Assembly: GCF_011602385.1 (NCBI RefSeq)
Contig: NZ_JAAOMA010000013.1
Span: 1 to 64,000 of the forward strand
Direction of reading: 5' to 3'
DNA length: 64,000 bases
Source: Chromobacterium fluminis
Lineage (GTDB): Bacteria > Pseudomonadota > Gammaproteobacteria > Burkholderiales > Chromobacteriaceae
Shown here: positions 18,179 to 26,149 of the stretch, in pieces
Layout of the letters: each line of letters starts with the position of its first letter
Position numbering within the stretch: the first letter of the stretch is position 1
The notes under the pieces: generated by a model
The model's database searches: none
Told to the model about the DNA's origin: nothing
Seen by the model: only the letters and a program-made list of their open reading frames with translations
Position numbers and translations under genes: made by a program

Positions 18179-19183
18179 ATGAAACTGGCCATCCTGGGCG
18201 CTGGCGCATGGGGCACCGCCCTGGCCATCGCCTTCGCCCGTCACCATCAAGTCACGCTCTGGGCGCGCGACGCCAACCAGGTGGCCGAACTGGCCGCCAA
18301 GCGCGTCAATCAGCGCTATCTTCCCGATTGCCCGTTTCCGGACGCGCTCAAGCTGTCCGCGGAACTGCCGCGCGCCATCCACGACGCCGAACTCATCCTC
18401 ATCGTCACGCCGATGGCCGGCTTGCGGCCCACGCTGCGGGCGCTGACCGCGCTGTCTTCGCAACTGCCGCCGTTGCTGTGGGCCTGCAAGGGCTTTGAGG
18501 CCGGCTCCAGCTTGTTGCCGCACCAGGTGGTGGCGGAGGAGCTGCCGGCCAACCACCGCTGCGGCGTGTTGTCCGGCCCCAGCTTCGCCCGTGAAGTGGC
18601 GCAGGGCTTGCCGGCAGCGGCGGCCGTCGCCTCCGACGACGAAGCCTTCGCCCGGCAAGTGGCGCGCGATCTGCACAGCCCGCTGCTGCGCCTCTACGCC
18701 AACGCCGACCTGGTGGGAGTGGAAGTGGGCGGCGCGGTCAAGAACGTGATGGCCATCGCCACCGGCGTGGCGGATGGTCTGGAATACGGCATGAACGCCC
18801 GCGCCGCGCTGATCACCCGCGGCCTGGCCGAGATCACCCGCCTGGCCACCGCGCTGGGCGCCAGCCAGCAGACCATGATGGGTCTGGCCGGCATGGGCGA
18901 TCTGATTCTCACCTGCACCGGCGCGCTGTCGCGTAACCGCCAGGTGGGTCTGAAGCTGGCCGAGGGCAAGCCTTTGCAGCAAGCGCTGCAGGAACTGGGC
19001 CACGTAGCCGAAGGTGTGGCCACCGCTCGCGAAGTGCTGACCATGGCTGAACGGCTGGAAGTGGACATGCCAATCACCGCCGCGGTTTGCGGCCTGCTCT
19101 ACCAGGGGCACGACCCGCAGCGGGTGGTTCAGGAGTTGCTGAGCCGTTCGCCCAAGTCGGAGGCCGGCGAATTGTTGCAGTAG
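18179..19183 (+). CDS. gpsA: glycerol-3-phosphate dehydrogenase [NAD(P)+]
   Basis: The 334-aa enzyme reduces dihydroxyacetone phosphate to sn-glycerol 3-phosphate, the backbone of phospholipids. The N-terminal dinucleotide site is KLAILGAGAWGTALA. LSGPSFAREVA and the catalytic-lysine region VGGAVKNVMAIATGVADGL are family hallmarks, as is the GLAGMGDLILTCTG block. It ends the grxC-secB run, followed by a clear terminator. Confidence 0.97.
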   Translation: MKLAILGAGAWGTALAIAFARHHQVTLWARDANQVAELAAKRVNQRYLPDCPFPDALKLSAELPRAIHDAELILIVTPMAGLRPTLRALTALSSQLPPLLWACKGFEAGSSLLPHQVVAEELPANHRCGVLSGPSFAREVAQGLPAAAAVASDDEAFARQVARDLHSPLLRLYANADLVGVEVGGAVKNVMAIATGVADGLEYGMNARAALITRGLAEITRLATALGASQQTMMGLAGMGDLILTCTGALSRNRQVGLKLAEGKPLQQALQELGHVAEGVATAREVLTMAERLEVDMPITAAVCGLLYQGHDPQRVVQELLSRSPKSEAGELLQ

Positions 19184-19208
19184 TCCCCCCGGTTTGATTG
19201 GATGCGAT

Positions 19209-19235
19209 AACAGCCGCCTTGGCGGCTGTTTTTTG
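19209..19235 (+). terminator. gpsA operon terminator
   Basis: AACAGCCGCC pairs with GGCGGCTGTT around a 2-nt centre and is followed by TTTTG, 26 nt after the gpsA stop. Confidence 0.9.
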
Positions 19236-19331
19236 TCTTTGCAGCGAGCGCGCCCTTCCTTTTACCCGAGTCGATGGGGCCTAGGGCGAGAGGCTGGCTG
19301 CTTTTGTTGGATACCTTGCTTGAATCTGAGA

Positions 19332-20030
19332 ATGCAGAATACTTTTCCGTTTGTTGAAGAAACGCGTTTTGGCAATTGGTTCCTGAATACGGCCACCTGG
19401 AAAGTGCATGTGCTGCGCCGCGCGCTGAACGATCTGGAGCGGATGATGCCGCCGCGGCGCGCGTTTGCCCGGGTGCTGGACGTGGGGTGCGGGTTTGGGC
19501 ATTCGTTTGACGAGCTGGCCCGCAGATTCGCGCCGGACGAGATCGTGGCGCTGGACGCGGATCCGGGAATCGAGCAGCGGGCGCGTCCTGCCGCCGGCCG
19601 TTGCTCAAGCAAAGTCACGCTGGCTTTCGGCAACGCTTCGCGCATGGAGTACGCCGACGAGAGCTTCGACATGGTGTATTGCCATCAAAGCTTCCATCAC
19701 CTGGTGGAGCAGGAGGCGGCGATGAAGGAGTTTTTCCGGGTGCTGAAGCCGGGCGGGATGTTGTTGTTCGCCGAGTCGACCAAACGCTACATCCACTCCT
19801 TGCCTATCCGGCTGCTGTTCCGCCACCCGATGGACATCCAGAAAACCGCCGACGAATATCTGGGCCTGCTGCGCGGGGCCGGTTTTGAGCTGCCGGACGC
19901 GCGCGTGTCCATGCCCTATCTGTGGTGGAGCCGGCCGGACTTGGGGGCGCTGGAGTGGTTTGGCTTCAAAGTGCCGCAGAAGCGGGAGGAAACGCTGGTC
20001 AACGCGGTGGCGATCAAACCGGCCGTTTAA
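19332..20030 (+). CDS. class I SAM-dependent methyltransferase
   Basis: The protein (232 aa) has a Rossmann methyltransferase core: motif I RVLDVGCGFGHSFDEL, an acidic strand VALDAD, motif III-type ADESFDMVYCHQSFHHLV and motif IV FRVLKPGGMLLFAES. This places it with the UbiE/COQ5-type Methyltransf_11 family. The frame is open upstream to 19194 across the gpsA terminator, so I start at 19332. It lies 157 nt before the aryl polyene operon in the same direction. Some APE loci encode methyltransferases that decorate the aryl head, so a role there is possible, but the operon promoter at 20112 lies after this gene. Confidence 0.85.
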   Translation: MQNTFPFVEETRFGNWFLNTATWKVHVLRRALNDLERMMPPRRAFARVLDVGCGFGHSFDELARRFAPDEIVALDADPGIEQRARPAAGRCSSKVTLAFGNASRMEYADESFDMVYCHQSFHHLVEQEAAMKEFFRVLKPGGMLLFAESTKRYIHSLPIRLLFRHPMDIQKTADEYLGLLRGAGFELPDARVSMPYLWWSRPDLGALEWFGFKVPQKREETLVNAVAIKPAV

Positions 20031-20111
20031 TCCCGCGGGTGCGTTTTTGTTGCGCTTGCGACAAAATGGGACGGATTCGTAACCATTGTTTAATGCCGTA
20101 TGCTTGTTTGC

Positions 20112-20140
20112 TTGTTGGCTGAGTGTGAACAATTTAGAAT
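20112..20140 (+). promoter_or_regulatory. predicted sigma70 promoter of the aryl polyene operon
   Basis: TTGTTG (20112-20117), a 17-nt spacer and TAGAAT (20135-20140) lie in a locally AT-rich stretch directly before the first gene of the cluster. Each hexamer differs from consensus by one or two bases. This is the only good promoter match I see for the 16-kb operon. Confidence 0.55.
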
Positions 20141-20186
20141 ACGCTCCTTTTTTTGATTGACAGGCTTGTGGATGGCGGAAGTGACA

Positions 20187-20900
20187 ATGAGCGGCGAACC
20201 GACGTTGGCGATACAGCGTTGGGCGGCTTGGATGCCGGGCCGCGAGTCGGCCGCCGACTGGGCGCAACGGCCGTTGCAGGCGGCCGAGGCGCCCATTGCG
20301 TATCCGGACTGCCGTTTCGTCGACGCGGCGCAGCGGCGGCGCTTGAGTCCGCTGGCGCGCATCTGTCTGCATTTGGCCCAAGCGTGCGCGGCGGACGCGC
20401 CGGCGGCGAAGCTGGTGTTCGCCTCTCGCCACGGCGAGGTCAACCGCACGCATTTGATGCTGGAAGACATCGCGGCGGACTCTCCGGTTTCCCCCACGGT
20501 GTTCGGGCTTTCCGTGCATAACGCGATTGCCGGCACGCTGTCCTTGTTGCGGCGCGACGAGTCGGCGGCGACGGCGGTGGCCGCCGGAGAACGCACATTG
20601 GGCTACGGCCTGCTGGAGGCGGCGCTGACGGCGGCGGAAGACCCCGCGCAACCGGTGCTGCTGCTGTTCGCGGATCTGCCCCTGCTTCCGTTCTATCAAG
20701 GCGCCGACGACGCACTGGACCAACCCCAGGGCTTGGCCTTGCTGCTGCGGGCCGGCGCGCCGCGCTGGAGTTTGCGACAGGACGCGCGCGCGCGCGCGCC
20801 GGAAGGCTGGCCGCAGCCGGCCTGGCTGGCGCACGGACTGGCCGGCGGACGGACGCAGCTGGAACTGAACGGCTGGAGGCTGAGCCGTGAGGGGGCTTAG
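20187..20900 (+). CDS. apeC: half-size ketosynthase-like protein, chain-length-factor partner of APE synthase
   Basis: This 237-aa protein matches only the N-terminal part of a beta-ketoacyl synthase (Ketoacyl-synt_2 type). The position of the nucleophilic cysteine is taken by GLSVHNAIAGTLSL, so it cannot condense by itself. In characterised aryl polyene systems the equivalent protein pairs with the full ketosynthase as a KS:CLF-like heterodimer that sets chain length. It is the first gene of the operon. In-frame starts exist at 20172 and 20187; I choose 20187, where GGAAG lies six bases upstream and the N-terminus matches the family length. Confidence 0.85.
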   Translation: MSGEPTLAIQRWAAWMPGRESAADWAQRPLQAAEAPIAYPDCRFVDAAQRRRLSPLARICLHLAQACAADAPAAKLVFASRHGEVNRTHLMLEDIAADSPVSPTVFGLSVHNAIAGTLSLLRRDESAATAVAAGERTLGYGLLEAALTAAEDPAQPVLLLFADLPLLPFYQGADDALDQPQGLALLLRAGAPRWSLRQDARARAPEGWPQPAWLAHGLAGGRTQLELNGWRLSREGA

Positions 20901-21669
20901 TTATGGCTGGCGCTTGCTGATGACGGCCTTGGCCTTCTCCTTGTTCAGCGAGGGCGCTTTGCTGCTGACGCTGGTGGTGTTTCCGGCCTTGCGTCTGGTG
21001 CCCAATCGCAACGGCCGCCGCCAGCGGCTGGCGCGGGCCATCATCCAGCGCGCTTTCGCCTTGTTCATCGGCTTCATGCGCCTCAGCGGCATCATGAGGC
21101 TGAGCATGAGCGGCGAGGGGCGGCTGGAACAGGCGCGGGGCACGCTGGTGCTGGCCAACCATCCGACGCTGATCGATGTGGTGGCGATCATCGCCCGCAT
21201 GCCCAACGCCAATTGCGTGGTCAAGGCCGCGCTGTGGGACAGCCCCTTTCTGGGCGGCGTGGTGCGCGCCGCCGGCTATATCCGCAACGACGATTCCGGG
21301 AGCTTGATCGCGGATTGCGCCGCCTCGCTGCGACGAGGCGACAATCTGCTCATCTTCCCGGAGGGAACGCGCACCGTGCCCGGGCGCGAACTCAAGTTTC
21401 AACGCGGCGCCGCCCATATCGCGCTGGCGGCTCAGGCTCCCATTCTGCCGGTGACGCTGAGTTGCAGCCCGTCCACGCTGACCAAGGACAAGCGTTGGCA
21501 TCAGATCCCGGCGCGGCGTTTCGACTTCGGCCTGGACACCGGCCGGCCGCTGGCCCTGGCGGAACTGTTGCCGGCCGAGACGCAGCCGTCGCTGGCCTCC
21601 CGCCGTTTGAGCGAGGCCTTGCAAGATTATTTCAGCCAAACATTGGCAAGGAAGGAAAGCTGGACATGA
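20887..21669 (+). CDS. 1-acyl-sn-glycerol-3-phosphate acyltransferase-like protein
   Basis: The product (260 aa) has an N-terminal membrane segment (about 8-30) and a PlsC domain with the catalytic NHPTLID motif (HX4D) near residue 92 and the substrate motif FPEGTRT. It probably transfers an acyl chain to a lipid acceptor on the inner membrane. In APE clusters one or two such acyltransferases are thought to build the lipid anchor. The start is GTG, supported by GGAGG seven bases upstream, and overlaps the previous stop by 14 nt. Confidence 0.88.
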   Translation: MRGLSYGWRLLMTALAFSLFSEGALLLTLVVFPALRLVPNRNGRRQRLARAIIQRAFALFIGFMRLSGIMRLSMSGEGRLEQARGTLVLANHPTLIDVVAIIARMPNANCVVKAALWDSPFLGGVVRAAGYIRNDDSGSLIADCAASLRRGDNLLIFPEGTRTVPGRELKFQRGAAHIALAAQAPILPVTLSCSPSTLTKDKRWHQIPARRFDFGLDTGRPLALAELLPAETQPSLASRRLSEALQDYFSQTLARKESWT

Positions 21670-21926
21670 GTGCGCTGGAACATGAAATCAAGTTGTTGAT
21701 CATTTCGGCCCTGGAACTGGAAGACATGGGTGCCGAGGATATCGACGCCGAAGCGCCGTTGTTTGGCGAAGGACTGGGCTTGGATTCCATCGACGCGCTG
21801 GAATTGGGCGTGGCATTGAAAAAGACATACAAGGTGAAGCTGGAAGCCAACGATCCCGCCACCAAGGCGCATTTCGCCTCGGTGGCCAGCCTGGCTCGCT
21901 TTGTCGCAACGCAACAGGAAGCATGA
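21666..21926 (+). CDS. apeE: acyl carrier protein of aryl polyene synthase (first)
   Basis: An 86-aa acidic carrier protein with the phosphopantetheine serine in GLDSIDALELG near residue 39. It overlaps the upstream acyltransferase by 4 nt and is followed directly by a second ACP. Characterised APE systems use two ACPs, one of which carries the growing polyene. The LFGEGLGLDSI pattern is typical of type II polyketide and fatty-acid ACPs. Confidence 0.93.
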   Translation: MSALEHEIKLLIISALELEDMGAEDIDAEAPLFGEGLGLDSIDALELGVALKKTYKVKLEANDPATKAHFASVASLARFVATQQEA

Positions 21927-21928
21927 GA

Positions 21929-22174
21929 ATGACCCGTGAGCAAATTCTGAATGAACTGAGGATCATTCTGCAGGACACTTTCGAAATCGAGCCGGAGCGC
22001 GTGACGGCGGAGGCCAATCTGTTCGTCGATCTGGAGCTGGACTCGATCGACGCGGTGGACCTGGCGATCAAGCTGCAGCAACTGACCGGCAAACGCATCA
22101 AGCCGGATGGCTTCAAAACGGTGCGGACCGTGGATGACGTGATCACCGCGGTCGAGCAGCTGCTGGCCGCCTGA
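21929..22174 (+). CDS. apeF: acyl carrier protein of aryl polyene synthase (second)
   Basis: An 81-aa carrier protein with the modification site ELDSIDAVDLAIKL near residue 37. It has lower identity to the first ACP than two redundant copies would, which suggests separate partners. An in-frame ATG at 21923 overlaps the previous stop, but AGGAAG is better spaced for 21929. Confidence 0.92.
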   Translation: MTREQILNELRIILQDTFEIEPERVTAEANLFVDLELDSIDAVDLAIKLQQLTGKRIKPDGFKTVRTVDDVITAVEQLLAA

Positions 22175-22175
22175 G

Positions 22176-22742
22176 ATGCCGGCGACGCGCCTGTTGGCGG
22201 CGCTGGGCGCTTGTTGTTATCCGCTCGCCGTTTTTCTGGGCCTGCAATATTTTCCGCCCCGCGCGGTGGGCGCCGCCTTGCTGCTGCTGTTCTTGCTGCG
22301 CTACCGGCGGCAAAGCCGCGCGCTGTGGCGAGACCTGGCCGCGGCCCAGCGCGGCGCCTTGCTGGGCATGATCGTCTTGTCCGCCCTGGTGGCCCTGACC
22401 GGCAGCGCCTTGCTATTGCGTTTGATGCCGGCGTTCATCAGCCTGTCCATGCTGTGGGTGTTCGCCCACTCGCTGCGTCATCCGCCCACGATGATTGAGC
22501 GCTTCGCCCGTCAGATCACGCCGGACTTGCCGCCGGAAGGCGTGGCCTACACCCGGCGCGTGACCCGCGTCTGGTGCGGGTTTTTCGTTTTCAACGCCGC
22601 GGCGGCCCTGTACACCGCCTTGCCGGCGGGGCAGGACTTCTGGCTCTGGTACAACGGCCTGGCGTCCTATCTGTTGATGGGCGCCTTGTTCGCCGTCGAA
22701 TGGCTGTATCGGCGCTGGCGCTTTCCCGAGGCGCGGGCATGA
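22176..22742 (+). CDS. polytopic inner-membrane protein of APE cluster (COG4648-like)
   Basis: The 188-aa protein has about six hydrophobic segments (about 5-20, 28-40, 58-80, 82-95, 128-145, 155-172) and little polar sequence. It resembles the small conserved membrane protein found next to the ACPs in APE and xanthomonadin loci (COG4648). No enzymatic motif is visible. It may take part in lipid attachment or membrane docking of the complex. It starts one base after the preceding stop and overlaps the next gene by ATGA. Confidence 0.8.
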   Translation: MPATRLLAALGACCYPLAVFLGLQYFPPRAVGAALLLLFLLRYRRQSRALWRDLAAAQRGALLGMIVLSALVALTGSALLLRLMPAFISLSMLWVFAHSLRHPPTMIERFARQITPDLPPEGVAYTRRVTRVWCGFFVFNAAAALYTALPAGQDFWLWYNGLASYLLMGALFAVEWLYRRWRFPEARA

Positions 22743-24070
22743 GCGCGCTGGCTCTGGAGAGCGTGTTGATCGGCGGCCGCGACCCGGACAGGGTGGCGGC
22801 TTTGCGCGACGGGCGGCCCTTGACGTGGCGCGACTTCAGCGACGCGGTGGCCGGCGTGGCCGCCACGCTGGAGCCCGGCCGGCGTTATGCGCTGATCGCC
22901 GCGGATGCCTGGCTGTTCGCCGTCGCGCTGTTTGCGGTTTGGCGCGCGGACGCGGAGGCGATGGTGCCCAACAACGCCTTGCCCGCCACCTTGAGCGGGC
23001 TGGCGGAGTCTTTCGACGAGGCGCTGGACGACGCCGCGCTGCGGGCGCGGATGGCTTCGCCGGGCGCGCCCGCAGCGGCGCGCCTGCTGGACGGCGAGCG
23101 CTGCCGGCTGACCTTGTTCACCTCCGGCTCCACCGGCGAGCCCAAGTCCATCGTCAAGCGCCTGCGGCAGCTCTCGGCCGAGGTGGCGGTGCTGGAGCGC
23201 AGTTTCGGCGCGCAAGCCGGCGACGCCTGCGTGCTGGCGACGGTGCCGCATCATCATATTTACGGACTGCTGTTCCGTCTGCTGTGGCCGTTGAGCGCCG
23301 GCCGGGTCTTCGAAGTGTCGCCGCATTTCCTGCCAGAGGATTTGCTGGAGGCCGCCGCGGGCTTGGGCGGGGTGACCCTGATCGGCAGCCCGGCGCAGCT
23401 GTCGCGGCTGCCCGAGCTGATCGACCTGCCGGCCTTGCTGTCCCGCACGCGGCTGTGCGTGTCTTCGGGCGGCCCGCTGCCGGCCGACGCCGCCGCGGCG
23501 TTTGCCGCGGCCGGGGGCCAGGCGCCGCTGGAGATCTTCGGCAGCACCGAGACTGGCGGCGTGGCCTGGCGCCGTCAAAGCGACGGCGACCGCGCCTGGA
23601 CGCCGCTGCCCTCGGTGCGCTGCTCCGTCGGCGAGGAAGGCGCGTTGCGGATCGTGTCGCCCTTCCTGCCCGACGACGCGCCCTGGCTGGCGTCGGACGC
23701 CGCCGAGTTTTTGCCGGACGGCCGCTTTCTCTTGCAAGGCCGGCGCGATCGTGTGGTGAAACTGGCGGAAAAAAGGCTGTCGCTGGGCGAGCAGGAACAA
23801 AGACTGGCCGATCATCCGTGGCTGGATGCCGCCGCGCTGCTGGTGCTGCCGGCGCGGCGCGACACGCTGTGCGCCGTTGTCGCGCTGTCGGCGCAGGGGA
23901 GGGCGCAACTCGCCGCCCTGGGCAAGTTGGCGACGCAGCAGGCGCTGCGGCGCTATCTGACGGCCTGGTACGAGCCGGTGCTGTTGCCGCGTCGCTGGCG
24001 CTTTGTCGACGTTCTGCCGCAGACCGAACGCGGCAAGCCGGACCGAGCGGCGATGCCGGGATTGTTTTGA
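22739..24070 (+). CDS. apeH: aryl polyene AMP-ligase (starter activation)
   Basis: The protein (443 aa) is an ANL-superfamily adenylating enzyme. The P-loop is LFTSGSTGEPKSIVKR near residue 125, the substrate-site aromatic block is HHHIYGLLFRLLWPL, A5 is EIFGSTETGGVAWR, and the hinge and C-terminal lysine lie in the LQGRRDRVVKLAEKRLSL stretch. At 443 aa it is shorter than most acyl-CoA ligases. In studied APE clusters it loads the aromatic starter acid onto an ACP. It overlaps the preceding gene by ATGA. Confidence 0.9.
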   Translation: MSALALESVLIGGRDPDRVAALRDGRPLTWRDFSDAVAGVAATLEPGRRYALIAADAWLFAVALFAVWRADAEAMVPNNALPATLSGLAESFDEALDDAALRARMASPGAPAAARLLDGERCRLTLFTSGSTGEPKSIVKRLRQLSAEVAVLERSFGAQAGDACVLATVPHHHIYGLLFRLLWPLSAGRVFEVSPHFLPEDLLEAAAGLGGVTLIGSPAQLSRLPELIDLPALLSRTRLCVSSGGPLPADAAAAFAAAGGQAPLEIFGSTETGGVAWRRQSDGDRAWTPLPSVRCSVGEEGALRIVSPFLPDDAPWLASDAAEFLPDGRFLLQGRRDRVVKLAEKRLSLGEQEQRLADHPWLDAAALLVLPARRDTLCAVVALSAQGRAQLAALGKLATQQALRRYLTAWYEPVLLPRRWRFVDVLPQTERGKPDRAAMPGLF

Positions 24071-24090
24071 ATTTGGAAGGTATTGGCGCA

Positions 24091-24450
24091 ATGACCCCCT
24101 CGCAGGCTTTCACGCCCCCTTATTCCGTGTTGGAACAGACGGAGGACGCCTGCCGCGTGTCCATCCCGCTGGCGGCGGACGCGGCCTGCTTTGACGGCCA
24201 TTTTCCCGGCTTCCCCGTGCTGCCCGGCGTGGTGCAGCTGCATTGGGCGGCGCGCATCGCCGCCCGGACTCTGGGCAGCGCCGGCGTTTTCGCCGGCATG
24301 GATCAGATCAAATTCACCGGCATCGTCCGGCCGGGCGACGCCTTGGAACTGGTGTTGCAACTGGACGCGGCCAATGGCCGCCTGAATTTCGTCTATGAAG
24401 TGGCGGGCCGGAAAATGTCCTCCGGTCGGCTGCGGATGCAAGCGCAATGA
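24091..24450 (+). CDS. apeI: hot-dog fold 3-hydroxyacyl-ACP dehydratase subunit
   Basis: The 119-aa protein has the FabA/FabZ-type signature GHFPGFPVLPGVVQLHWAAR around residue 35, with the catalytic-site histidine in GHFP. The remainder carries an IKFTGIVRPGDALEL strand. In APE systems ApeI forms a heterocomplex with the second dehydratase (here at 32831) to remove water after ketoreduction. The last 4 nt overlap the glycosyltransferase start. Confidence 0.9.
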   Translation: MTPSQAFTPPYSVLEQTEDACRVSIPLAADAACFDGHFPGFPVLPGVVQLHWAARIAARTLGSAGVFAGMDQIKFTGIVRPGDALELVLQLDAANGRLNFVYEVAGRKMSSGRLRMQAQ

Positions 24451-25196
24451 GCTTCCGTCCCTGTCTGATCATTCCCTGCTACAACCACGGCTCCACCATG
24501 GGCGGAGTCTTGGAGCGGCTGCGGCCTTACGGCGTGCCCGCCTGGGTGGTGGACGACGGCAGCGAGGAACCCACCCGGCAGATGCTGGAGGCGCTGGCGC
24601 GCGCGGAGCCTTGGGTGCGTCTGCTGCGTTTGCCGCGTAACGGCGGCAAGGGCGCCGCGGTCATGCATGCGATGCGGCTGGCCTACCGAGAGGGCTACAG
24701 CCACGCTTTGCAAGTGGACGCGGACGGCCAGCACGCGTTGAGCGACGTGCCGCGTTTTTTGGCGCGGGCGGCGGAGCGGCCCGACGCGGTGATCGCCGGC
24801 CGTCCCTTGTACGACGCCAGCGTGCCCAAAGCTCGTCTATATGGCCGCTATCTGACCCATTTCTGGGTCTGGATTGAAACGCTGTCCTTCGATATCGCCG
24901 ATTCCATGTGCGGCTTCCGCTGCTACCCGTTGGCGGCGACGGAGGCTTTGCTGCGGCGAACCCGCATTCCGCGGCGGATGGATTTCGACATCGAGATCAT
25001 CGTGCGTCTGCATTGGGCCGGCGCGCCGGTGCTCAACCTGCCGACCAGGGTGACGTATCCGAGCGGCGGCCTCTCCCATTTCGACGCCCTGCGAGACAAT
25101 GCCCGCATCAGCCTGATGCACACCCGGCTGGCCTTGGGCATGCTGCCGCGCGTGCCGCGCTTGCTGCGCCGTCGCTGGCGCGAGGCGCGCGCATGA
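24447..25196 (+). CDS. family 2 glycosyltransferase of APE cluster
   Basis: The 249-aa protein is a GT-A enzyme with RPCLIIPCYNHGSTM at its N-terminus, VVDDGSEEPT, and the metal-binding DxD in VDADGQH near residue 92, followed by a hydrophobic tail region near 170-235. It resembles the DPM1-type group that acts on lipid-linked acceptors. In APE loci this domain is adjacent to, or fused with, an acyltransferase; here the two are separate but overlap by 4 nt. It likely helps build the lipid or sugar anchor of the pigment. Confidence 0.9.
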   Translation: MSFRPCLIIPCYNHGSTMGGVLERLRPYGVPAWVVDDGSEEPTRQMLEALARAEPWVRLLRLPRNGGKGAAVMHAMRLAYREGYSHALQVDADGQHALSDVPRFLARAAERPDAVIAGRPLYDASVPKARLYGRYLTHFWVWIETLSFDIADSMCGFRCYPLAATEALLRRTRIPRRMDFDIEIIVRLHWAGAPVLNLPTRVTYPSGGLSHFDALRDNARISLMHTRLALGMLPRVPRLLRRRWREARA

Positions 25197-26101
25197 GCTG
25201 GGCGGCCACCGCGGAGCGCGGCTCGCTGCTGGGCATGAAAATCCTGCTGGGCTTCTACCGCCTGCTGGGCGCGCGCTCGGTGCGGCTGCTGCTCTATCCC
25301 ATCGTCGCCTATTTCTTTCTCACCGGCCGCGCCGCGCGCGCCGCCTCGAGGGATTTTCTGCGGCGCGCGCGCGCCGACGACGGCGATCCGTCGCCCGTCC
25401 GCGCGCTGGACGTCTACCGCCATCTCTACAGCTTCGCCGAAGCCGCCGCCGACAAAATGGCGGCCTGGGCCGGAGGCCTGCCGCCGGAGGCGGTGGAGGC
25501 GCCGGGCAGCGACGATATGCGGGCGCTGTTGGCGAGAGGGCGCGGGGCGCTGCTGGTGGGCTCGCACCTGGGCAATCTGGAAATGTGCCGGGCGCTGGGA
25601 CACGCGGCCGGCGCGCGCAGGGTCAACGCCGTGGTCTACACCCGGCACGCCGCGCGGTTTTCCCGTTTGCTGGCGGCGGCCAGCGGCGACTACGCCGTCA
25701 ACCTGATCCAGGTGCAGGACATGGGCGTGGACACCGCCATCCTGCTCAAGGACAAGATAGACAACGGCGAGTGGGTGGTGATCGTTGGCGACCGCACCCC
25801 GGCCAGCGACAATGGGCGAGTGCAGCGCGCCGAGTTCCTGGGCGGCTCGGCCGCCTTCGCGGAAGGGCCGTGGATTCTGGCCAGCCTGCTGGAGTGTCCG
25901 GTCTATTTGCTGTTCTGTCTCAAACGGCAGCGGCGTTACCACATTACGCTGGAGCCGTTCGAGGAACGGCTCCGCCTGCCGCGCCGCGAGCGCGGCGAGG
26001 CCCTGCGGCGGACGATTCAGCGTTACGCCGATCGCCTGGCCTGGCATGCGCGGCGCTCGCCGCTGCAATGGTTCAATTTTTACGATTTCTGGCGCGCTTA
26101 G
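25193..26101 (+). CDS. LpxL/HtrB-like lysophospholipid acyltransferase
   Basis: The 302-aa protein has the lipid A acyltransferase domain with the catalytic HLGNLE motif (HX4E) near residue 124 and the VVIVGDRTP block. An N-terminal amphipathic segment (LLLYPIVAYFFLTGRAA) probably seats it in the inner membrane. It follows the glycosyltransferase with a 4-nt overlap, consistent with a two-protein version of the GT-acyltransferase fusions found in related clusters. A 48-nt gap, the largest in the first half of the operon, separates it from the ammonia-lyase. Confidence 0.9.
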   Translation: MSWAATAERGSLLGMKILLGFYRLLGARSVRLLLYPIVAYFFLTGRAARAASRDFLRRARADDGDPSPVRALDVYRHLYSFAEAAADKMAAWAGGLPPEAVEAPGSDDMRALLARGRGALLVGSHLGNLEMCRALGHAAGARRVNAVVYTRHAARFSRLLAAASGDYAVNLIQVQDMGVDTAILLKDKIDNGEWVVIVGDRTPASDNGRVQRAEFLGGSAAFAEGPWILASLLECPVYLLFCLKRQRRYHITLEPFEERLRLPRRERGEALRRTIQRYADRLAWHARRSPLQWFNFYDFWRA

Positions 26102-26149
26102 CCGGAAGCGACAGCTGCCGCGTGGCGCGGCGAGAAAGAGTCCGTAGTG

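Noticed and set aside
1..20030. Defence or toxin-antitoxin islands
   Set aside because: I looked for restriction enzymes, toxin-antitoxin pairs and retron-type features and saw none in the chromosomal part.
20090..20596. Antisense frame at the start of the APE operon
   Set aside because: It overlaps the promoter and the first gene and has no support beyond being open.
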